NCBI GenBank assembly: GCA_030052745.1 | Contig: JANBVO010000031.1 | Coordinates: 1 to 64,000 of the forward strand | Length of the DNA: 64,000 nucleotides | Source of the DNA: Pleurostoma richardsiae | Taxonomy: Eukaryota > Ascomycota > Sordariomycetes > Calosphaeriales > Pleurostomataceae | Reading direction: 5' to 3' | Shown here: positions 55,243 through 64,000 of the stretch, one piece after another | Position numbering within the stretch: the first letter of the stretch is position 1 | Layout of the letters: every line of letters starts with the position of its first letter | The notes under the pieces: model-generated | Database searches by the model: none | The model's input: the letters and a program-made list of their open reading frames with translations, nothing else | What the model was told of the DNA's origin: nothing | Made by a program: the position numbers and the translations under genes

Positions 55243-58200
55243 CTAAGCGTCACTTCCGTTGCTCTCCTCGGCAGCATCCTCACTACCCTGCGAGCTGCCC
55301 TCATCGTCCGCCGAGCTCGATGCTTCCCCGTCCCCACTCGTCACAGCCGTCCCGGCGTCCACGCTGCGCCTGAGGTTCGGAAAGAGCAGCGAGGGTGGTA
55401 TGTCCCGGTCATAGTCATCCGGCACGTCGCTAAGGTCGCTGAGGTCGCTCTCATCGTCCGCGTCATCATGCACGCTGCGCGGCGGGCTCGATGACCTGCT
55501 CGCGGCATCAACCTGCGCTCCTTCGCCTCCCTCTTGTTCATCCTCGCCGTGCTCCTCCGCGCCCTGGCCCTCGTCGTCTTTCATCTCGACGTCCTCGCCG
55601 CTGTCGCTGGCGCTGTTGTGGCCGTCGACGTCCGGCCGCGGTGTGGTCGCCCCGTTGCGGCCGCTGCTCGTGCTGCCGACTCGCGACTTCCTGCCCGTGC
55701 GTCCCGAGGAACCACCGGCGCTGACAGCGGACTTCGGGGTCGGATCTGTGGCGCGCAGGACGGCCTGCTCGGCTTTGCGGAGGACATCAGCTCGGCGGAC
55801 GCCGGCAGCCCTGCGGCGCGAGACCGCGGGTTCGCCTGTCCCTGAGGCTTGCTTCTCCATCTTTTCACCGTGCGGCACTTCTGAGGAGGCCCGAGTCGAG
55901 TCTCTGTCTCCAGGGTGGAGAAGCCCGTCAAGCAGATTGGTTGCCTTCTCCGCAGCGCTATCGTGCTGTTTCTCTTCCTCCCTGACGCGATGTCGCTCCT
56001 CGATGATCTTCCCGGGCTCAGGACCGGGTAGTTCTGAGCTGATATCGGCGTACAAGACCGAGTAGCAGTCATTGATCAGATCGTCGATCATGCCGGCTTT
56101 CATGAGTCCGCCGTTGAGCTTCTTGAGTTCCACCGCTTCCTTCATAGCATTCAGCGCCGGGTGGTCTCTCTCGCGCTCGCCGGCCCAGTCAGCAACGCGC
56201 TCAGCCAGGATCTCGAACTCCTCCGATGTTATGCTCTTGAAGACGTCCTCCTCCAGCTGTGGAATCTGGTATGACTTACGTATCATACGCACATGCGCCT
56301 GGACACAGACCGCCCACAAGTCGTTGAAGTGATAGAAGTCGGCGCCCTTCTTTCGGATCTTACGCAAAAGCAATTCGAGGTTCGCTCGATCCTTCAGCAC
56401 GACGAGCACGCTGACTGTGAATCGGACGTACCGTTCCGTGTACACATGGTGTCGGCCTGGGCGCTCGGCGTCGCACTTCCAGACGTTCATAGTCATGGTC
56501 TTGGTGAACATAGATTCGCGCAAGACGCTGAATGCTGCCTTGGCCCGGACATAGTTGTCCGAGGATGAGCTGTCGTCGGGATCAAAGAGGATCCGGGCAT
56601 GGCGCATGATGATGCGATGTTGCCAGTTGGACTTATCCTTGTCGCGCAGCAGGCGGAGATTATGTATAATGAAAGCCTCCCAGTCCTCGAGGTCCACGAT
56701 CCTGACTTCATCGCCCTGAACTCCATACGGCTGCTGTCGGAGGATATCGACACCTTCTTGAGCGGGAAGGTCGCCAGCCACAACGAGTTTGTGTATGATG
56801 GAGACGATCTTGTAGTGAGGCTCTAGAAGAGGATCCTGGCCATGGCGAGGCTTTGGAAGCAGAGAGGCCACCTCAACAGTCTTCAACAGAGAGTGAATGA
56901 TCGTCTGGACAGTCGGCCGGTGCTGCTTATCTTTCTCGTCGAGCGTTTCTGTGGACTTCCGGTACATTTTCCATAGGCATTTGGAGAGCATGTACGGGTT
57001 CCTCCAGTCCTTTGGCTTCTTGGCCATCGCCAGCTTGAAGAGCCCCGCAGCGTACTTCCACACCTTGTAGTCGCTCATCTGCCCATGCACTATTCTCTTG
57101 AATGTCCCATAGCCCATATTCTCGATGAAAAACCGCTCCTGATCTGCATGCTGAAACGGTTCCATGGTGAACGGTTCGCGGCTTGAGGCATACATCCTCA
57201 TCCCGAAGTTGTGGTAAAGCTGATACAGTGCTTCTTCGTCCTCTTCTGACTGAGGTGTGAATGACTGCGAATGAGACAGGGCCAAGGTATAACAATGAAT
57301 AGAGTTGCGCTGGAACTTCACGAGCTCAGCTCTATCTTTGTTCATCTTGTCGGCCGTCCACAACACAGCTTCGTCCAACTCGTAATCGAAGCATTCTGCC
57401 AGGCGAAACCAGGCATCCCAGCGGTCCGGCGTGAACTGCAACTGTAAGCGCAAAAAGGTTGCCCCGATGCGCAGGTCGTCCGTAGCGCCTGGCGTCTGCC
57501 GCCTGTTCAGGTCAACACCCTTGAACCTGGTGAGGGCTATCATGCCGAGAAGGAAGAACCAACCATGCTTTGCAAGGTTGCTCTCTGGCGTATTGACAGT
57601 AACCGCGTCAAGAGTGACGTTGCCTGTGAGTGCTTGGTATAGACGCAAGGGATGAATAGGCTTCTTGAGATATTCGGTGAAGTTGCGTAGGTTATGGATC
57701 ATCTGTGGGGTTGACTTCGGCTGGGCAATGGCTTGCTGCATGTGCTCGATAGCTGTCTTGAGATCCGATTTGAGCAAGTCCTTCATGGACATGCGATGGG
57801 CTAGCACCGTGATCTTTTCAGCGAGCTGCATTGCTATGCGCTTCTCGAGCTTCTCAGTTGGGCAACCGTGGTCTTGGACCTCCCATACTCCGACCCCGAG
57901 CTTGAGACCATGCAGGTCAAACAACACTTGGCCAAGGTAGTCCTCCCAGTTTTCAATGTTCTTCTGCTTTAGCAATTCAATCCTCATCATCTTCAGGAAG
58001 ATCTTGTTGGACGCCTTGCAAGCCTTCCTCAGACCCAGGACTTGGTGAACAGCGTTCAGGTACTCGGCTAGGTCGTTATCCGGATGTGGGAAGACGGACG
58101 GAAGCTGGTTGATGCCGACCTTGAGTACGGTGTACTGCAGGGACCAGGTTCTCACCTGCATCTCACGCAACTTCTGCAGCAGTGACTCGAAAGTCGAGGA

Positions 58201-61107
58201 TTTGGAAGGCGGTTGAGATATGCCAATACGAATCTCGTCTTCGTACATCGCTGCTACATGAAGCGTGCAGCTCAGTTTCGCCAAAGCTGATGAGGTCGAG
58301 ACAATGTGCTCCTCATCAATGATGTCGAAGGCGCTGTTGTCATTCAGGGCCAAGGAGAGGGCCGAGATCATCAAGTCATCTATTGACCTCAGAAGCTTCA
58401 TGCACAGAGCTTTCCTAGCCTCTGGGGATGCTTTGACGTACGGGTCCTGTTCGAAATCGCTGACTATCATCTCGATACTCTTCAGCAAGCAGGAGAACTG
58501 CTTTGTCGTGTAACTAATCGAGCCGTAGGCATCGCTTAGCCTAGACCATAGGAACAACCGCAAGTCAGTGCTGCTGCCAAGGAGAAACTTCCATAGGTCT
58601 TTCAGGCTCTGGCTTGCGACGTCTGTGATGGGCATCTGTGCTCCTGATTTAGAGATACCATTGGCATCTTCGCCGCCTGCGTCTTCTTCCGCGCCTGTCG
58701 TCACAAAGACAGACGTAGGATTAAGCACAGGCTCGAGCGTCTCGATGACCGACACGGGGTCGCTCATCTCTTCCTGGAACAGGCCAAGGAAGAAGTCCAT
58801 GGTTGTGAGCTTGGATATCTCCCTGTCTGCTGCACCTGACGAGATCTCGGACATGACCGCGTTGTTCGGCAAGCCAATGTCTACATCGCGAGCTTCAGCT
58901 AGGAAGTCTCGTAGACTTGTCCAGCAGGCGAGGACATGATCCCTAGGCACGCCTTCTGAGAGGGTTGTTGAGAACACACAAGCCCAGAGGAAGCGTAAGG
59001 ACAGGTCGTCTCTGGCATCGGTAGACCTCGAGCGAACGATTTCGGAGGCAAGATCCAGCCACCGTCCCAGTCGACCTTTGGTTTCCGTTCTAATCGCGAA
59101 GTCTACAACACTATTGGGATTCGTAATCCGCTCGTAGACATCCAGATAGAGTTCAAAGAGCATAAGTACGAGGCTATCGATGGCCCTGTCGTGTGCCTTG
59201 TCCGTAGCAGGGTGCCGACCAAGCTCATAAATGATTCGGTCATATAATGGCTCATCAAGACGACTGATGACCTGCACAACAGCCGTCTTGAGGGTATCCG
59301 ACCATTTCTGAGAATCGTAACTGTGCGAGACGCGCTTGACCCATTCGAAGGCGATGTCCTGGATCGTATACCACCCTGCGTTGACTTCCTTTACGAAGGA
59401 CCTAAGGCCAGTTCGTTCGTCAAAAACGGGGTAGTCGACTGCTCGCTGCGACCCCGACTTGGAGTGTTCTAGGAATGCGTTCAAGCCGAGAGTTGGTACA
59501 TCCTTCTTGTTAAGCAGGATTTTTGCAGCGTCTTCGTCGAAGGACGCGAGGTTGTCGCGGAGGTCAACAGTTGCGATATTGCTTATTTTTGCCGTCCTAT
59601 CCTCTGTAGCACAGGAATCTAGGATTTCGCCAATCCTGTCAACCGTTGCTTTGTCTGTCACTCCGAGGTTCTCGAGAACATTCTTCGTTAACTGGAAGAG
59701 GTTCTGGTCGGCGCCTTGGAAGGGCTGCAATTGCGCCTCGCGCAGCTTCGTCTCATCGAGTTCCTCCGCAGCGGCTGTTTCGCGTCGCCTGGTGCGCTTA
59801 CTCCGCTTGCCGTCGGGGGCTTCTCCGTCAGCTGGTTCCTGCAAGCCGGCGACAGATACTGATCGCTTTCGAGAGGGAAGAGAAAGACTTCTCCGGCTGG
59901 TCTCGGGGGCCGCAGGGGTCTCGGCATGCGCCTTCTCCTCCTTAGGAGTAGGACGAGCATCTTTGGCTAAGTCGATTGAAGTAGTGACCGGAGACTGTAC
60001 TACCGCTGCATCGGTGATTACCGCGGATTCATCTGGAGGTTGCAGTTGCCTGTCTACTTCCATTTGGACAAGGTCTTCGTCATCGGGCCCCCCTGGAATC
60101 TCGATAACGAGCCCCTGCCCTGAAAGGCCATGTTCAGCGACAAACTGGACTAGAGACATCCCTAAATCTGCCCATGACAGTTTCGGTACCGAGATAACCA
60201 GGCGTGATGCTGAAGTTTCTTCCTGTAACGGCTTTGGGACAGCCAGGTCTTTCGTTGGATCTGGCAGGAAGGGAAGGGGATCGAGATACCGTTTCAGCAT
60301 GGCGGGGAGCTCCTTTCGGAGGAACGGTGTCATAATAGGATGTGTGAGTGATATATCGTCGGCAAGCACCTGCAGTTGTCTCTTGAGCTGTTCCCCAGCG
60401 AAGCCCTCGGCCAAGGAAGGAGGCTCAACTTCAACTACAGCTGGGTCGTCATCCAGTTCAACGGCCGCTTCGAGACAATATCGGCTCGTCCGTGAGCTCT
60501 TGAGGAAGGCTGCAGCTCTAGCAGCTCGTCTCCACAGGTCGGCATCAGAAGGATCGCGGTCGAGCGCCTCGGTGAAATCGTAGAGTGCATCGCGGGCGTC
60601 GTCAAGGACTTCCGGCTGGTCAAAGACATCTTTCACAGCTTCCCCAGCAGCCCGTTTCTTATGTCGTATCCTGTCTAATAGGAACTGGCCGTGGTTTCTA
60701 TAGGAGAGGTAAAGCGCCTGCGCCAGGCTGGTTCCGCTGCCGTCCGCATCGGACCCTGTGATATCCAATCCCGGCGCGTAAGCAGCCTCGAGCGCAAACG
60801 GGTTGTCTGTGCGTTCGGTGCGCTCATACTCGGTTGTGTTTTCGGGGAAGCGGAAGATCTCGGACTTGAATAGGGCATCGTAGGCATCCGCGGCTTCGTC
60901 GAAGAACCGCGGGCCTTGGGCGTGCAGTTTCAGAGCCGTTTGGAACAACTTCAGGGCATCGTCGATCTTGTACAGTTAGACAAAGGGCTACACTCGGGCC
61001 GAAAAAAAAGCGTGGCATACCTGTATCTCCCTGGTGGTATCGATTTCCTCGTCGACAGTCTCCTCCGGTTCGAGGTTGATGGCGGAAAAGGCAGGCTGCG
61101 AGGACAT
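55243..61107 (-). CDS. HIR3: Histone transcription regulator 3 (HIR complex subunit)
   Basis: Scaffold subunit of the HIR histone H3-H4 chaperone complex, which deposits nucleosomes outside S phase and represses histone genes; it is the fungal counterpart of CABIN1. Exon 1 (61107-61021, MSSQPAFSAINLEPEE ... TTREIQ) joins exon 2 (60966-55243) in frame to 1936 aa, the usual size. The start of exon 2, IDDALKLFQTALKLHAQGP, is the conserved first TPR-like repeat. Helical repeat sequence continues through the middle, including DPSDADLWRRAARAAAFLKS, DRWDAWFRLAECFDYELDEA and WRNPYMLSKCLWKMYRK. Two Ser/Glu-rich, Lys/Arg-containing segments (near residues 340-430 and 1700-1760) look disordered. The C-terminal 120 residues are strongly acidic (DEGQGAEEHGEDEQEGGEGA), suitable for contacting histones. 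Its promoter is shared with the exomer gene, 610 bp away. Confidence 0.93.
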
Positions 61108-61717
61108 GCTGAGCTTAGAGAGCGCATAGAATGGTCGCGGTATGTACACTCACCATCCTGGTCAGACTGATGGCTCAAGCCGCAAATCTCGAAGTTTTGT
61201 AGTCGCGACGTCCCCCTGCCCCCAGCGGTGCCTTTGCTTAGCAGTAAATCCTGCGATCGATAGCCTTTCTGGTGGAGGCAATTCAGATCGCGTCGGAAGC
61301 TTGGGAGACGCGATCCGTGGCTTGAACGTATCTAGGTATCTAATTATGAGGACGAGGCTGCCCTACGTGGTGGGTCACAGTGGCGTAAAAAGCCAATAAT
61401 AGGCGATCCTCCCCTGGTCGCATATTCAAGCCTCACAAGGCTGGGGAGGGTCTGTGCTTGCTGTATCACGGAGCAGTGTCAAGCTCGTGCGCTAAAGAGC
61501 TGGCCTTTCAGACACGCGGCCAAAGCAGCAGCTCCGAGTCCCAGGCGTCGGCTCCTTGCACACTAGAGCTTCCCCTAAATACCTGACGACAATCTGCGAT
61601 CCAGTTACCTTTAACAGATGAGATAGCAGCGCACAGCTGGTACGCGCGGATTCGTCTCGAAAGCAGCTCCCGCTTGTTTGCGCAGCTCTCATATCCGCGC
61701 GGCATCTTACCGTCGCC
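61108..61717. promoter_or_regulatory. Divergent HIR3/exomer promoter
   Basis: 610 bp between two start codons on opposite strands. It contains both promoters; I see no clear TATA box. Confidence 0.45.
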
Positions 61718-64000
61718 ATGGTTGCGCCGGCAGTCCCCGAGTATGATCGCCTCATCTCCTCGGCATAGAGCCAATAGCTGACAGTATGATTCCTCAAGGA
61801 TAACTGAGGAGGGCCTCCAGGAGTCAATTGAGGCGCGCACCGACTCTCTCATCGGTCTTCGCGAGCTCGGCCCACCCGATCTTGTTCATCTGCTCAAGCA
61901 ACCGATTCGCAATCCAGGCAAACATGTACGACATAGCTTCACCCTGTTCCTCTCCTCAACATATAATGCAGGAGCTGACACATTCAAAGATTGGAGTCTA
62001 TCATCATGTCACTGGTGTCGATGCCTCGTCCTCCGCTAGTCTAGCCGCATACATAAATACCCTTACCTATAAAGACCACGGACCGTCTGCTACAACCAAG
62101 ATTGTGGAAGGGCTGTACTGGTAAGCGTTGCCTAATATTCAGCTTTGGTGTCCGTACTGACACGGCTCTTGCCAGCTGCTACAATGCGTTCTCCCGACTA
62201 GACATGCGCGTACATGTCACCATTCCAGGGACCGTTGAGAGCTACTGCGTCGATGAGCGAGGCGAGAAAAGAAAGGCCACCGACGATCTCTGGCTGGAAA
62301 CCTACCTCTGCAGTGTCCTGCGCGCATACTCGTATGCCGATGATGGCAGTGGTGACACAATCAGGAAGATTATGGGCGTGCGCCGCTTCAACCCTGTGAC
62401 GAACACTGAGACTGAACATCGTTTTCTCAGCGCCGCGGAGCAGCTGTTCACTAGAGGTCAGTATGATTGTACATCATAAATGGAAGGCTAGACTAACAGT
62501 TACCCGACTAGGATGGCAGCTGGGTTCCGACTCGGTCGTCCAGGTCCCCAACCTCGTGTCAAATCACCTTACTACCGGTCTTCTCAAGTACTTTGAGACT
62601 ACAGGCAGGTTCGTCTCTGGCATCAACCTGTTCGAGAAGTTACGATCGCAGAATGTCGAGGTTGCTTCGCTGTTATCGAAGGTACTCTTCATGGGAAATG
62701 AGGAAGTTGACGGGGTTCGAACGCTCTATCAAGCCCTGAAGGAGACACCGATGGACTACGTTATGCTCGACACACAGGCCGAGTTCCTCCTCAAGAAGTC
62801 TCAGCGTGCAGTCACTCCCGAGCAGAAAGAGGAACGGCTACGCATGGCCCTGGGATGTGCTGACAGAAGCACAATTGCTGCGCCTAGTGAGTTTGGTACG
62901 TGGGCACGGCTGGCGGAGGTCTATGTCGCGATGGAGGACTGGGAGAACGCCCTCACCATTCTCAACTCCTGTCCCATGTTCACGTACCAGGACAAGGATG
63001 CACCTATCATGCCGGAGCCGAAGGATGTCCTCCTGCCGATCTTGCCCGAGACGCGGTTAGACGAGATCGACAGCGAGCCAGAGTCGCGCTACTCCGAGCA
63101 GGTTGAGCCAAGTCTCCTCAACCTCCGTGCAGCCTCATATCGAGGTACCTTTAAGAAGGCGTACAGCATACTGACGGAGATGACTGCCAAGATTGGCTGG
63201 GACCAGCTGCTCAAGATCCGCAGCAACGTCTTCGTTATGGAGGACGAGTACCGGAGCGAGAAGCATGAGACCGGTCCGCCAACAACCCCTGCGAAGCGGA
63301 ACGCTAGCATCGACGCACTCCGCGGGACGCCAGAACCTAAGGCAGCAAACGGCGAGCATAGCGATGACGAGGATTCGTCCGAAACAGAGTCCAAAAATGC
63401 CGACGCGGAGTCGACTGCTCCAACCTTGACGAACGGCCAGACCGAGAGCAATGGGGTCGAAAAACCCGGGGTCGAAAAGCCATCTGACATAGCCGATCCT
63501 GCTGATGTCAAGACGGAGAATGTAAGTAACATGTGCCTTGCCGACATCTACCGTGGCTAATATGATCGCAGGGAGTCACGCCGGAGGAGAGCCTTTCCCG
63601 CCTCAACAACAAGCGGCTGTGCGAGCGATGGCTGGACAGCCTCTTCATGGTTCTCTACGAAGATCTGCGCGTCTACACCATCTGGCGTACGCAGATGGCG
63701 CAGTATCGGGCCCAGTCCATGCAGTACAAGAAGTCCGCCGAGGAGTGGGAGATTCTGGGCTCGCTCGCCGAGCGCCTGCAGCATACCGATGAGGCCGTCG
63801 AGGCGTACCGGGCGTGCCTGGCGCAGCGCTTCAGCCCCAAGGCGTTGGCCGGGATCCTACGTGTGTTTGTAAAGCAGAAGAACACGACGGAGACGGTGGC
63901 GGCGCTGATCCGCCTCGTGACTTGGCAGTACCGGTGGTACAGCGAGTTCAGCCCGGAGCTCCTGCACACGATCCGCTCGCTTATCGAGGACGAGGGCGCG
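61718..64000 (+). CDS. bud7: Exomer cargo adaptor, Chs6/Bud7 (ChAPs) family, partial at right edge
   Basis: A TPR protein of the exomer coat, which with Chs5 and Arf1 exports selected cargo, such as chitin synthase in yeast, from the trans-Golgi to the plasma membrane. Exons 61718-61740, 61799-61925, 61990-62120, 62176-62456, 62512-63521 and 63572 onward all join in one frame, giving 667 codons before the window ends. Family segments seen: RELGPPDLVHLLK, VYHHVTGVDASSSASLAAYI, TIPGTVESYCVDERG, LETYLCSVLRAYSY, FGTWARLAEVYVAMEDWENA, LNSCPMFTYQDKDAP, DEIDSEPESRYSEQV and KIGWDQLLKIRSNVFVMEDEY. A hydrophilic insert rich in Glu/Ser (about residues 430-520) precedes the last exon. At the exon 3/4 splice the usual GLYWCYNAF would read GLYCCYNAF. 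Filamentous fungi usually have one such gene, where yeast has four. Confidence 0.93.

Noticed and set aside
59459-60583. Plus-strand frame of 374 codons inside HIR3
   Set aside because: Antisense to conserved HIR3 coding sequence; Ser/Arg-rich shadow with no domain.

Overview
This window is nuclear DNA of a filamentous ascomycete (Pezizomycotina; Sordariomycetes is a plausible but unproven guess). The evidence is short introns (about 40-80 nt) with GTAAGT-like donors and CTRAY-type branch sites, a Zn2Cys6 transcription factor, fungal MFS and P450 genes, HIR3 and an exomer (Bud7/Chs6-type) gene, and a transposon decayed by what looks like repeat-induced point mutation (RIP). Most genes below were reassembled by hand from exons whose reading frames join correctly.

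Left third (1-21 kb), accessory in character. It opens with a RIP-type wreck of a DD34E (Tc1-type) transposase. Next come a DUF6594 membrane-protein gene and a cassette of a Zn2Cys6 regulator, a cytochrome P450 and an MFS exporter. The P450 and MFS genes are divergent around a promoter with a CGG-N8-CCG palindrome. A damaged gene of unknown family follows, then a sugar transporter divergent from a GH78-like glycosidase, which reads as a small carbon-use module. An AT-rich island (about 19.9-20.95 kb) closes this part.

Middle (21-46 kb), gene-poor. Two paralogous basic helix-loop-helix factors with a SREBP-type tyrosine face each other (27.3-28.9 kb on + and 33.5-34.5 kb on -). Between them lie a multi-pass membrane protein carrying an apparent one-base frameshift and an ABHD12-like hydrolase. 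Each bHLH gene has about 6 kb of DNA upstream with no supportable gene. A small, very acidic, probably nuclear protein gene lies at 41.1-42.0 kb, followed by another 4 kb without a firm gene.

Right third (46-64 kb), conserved housekeeping. It holds a TBC Rab-GAP, a Q/S/P-rich protein split by one in-frame amber codon, an E2 ubiquitin-conjugating enzyme, a GNAT acetyltransferase, the large HIR3 histone-chaperone subunit, and, divergent from HIR3, the Bud7/Chs6-type exomer cargo adaptor, which runs off the right edge.

No tRNA, rRNA or CRISPR array was recognised. The strongest unusual signals are the RIP-type transposase, the paralogous bHLH pair with large upstream deserts, the regulator-P450-transporter cassette with its candidate operator, and three genes whose frames are broken by a single base change.
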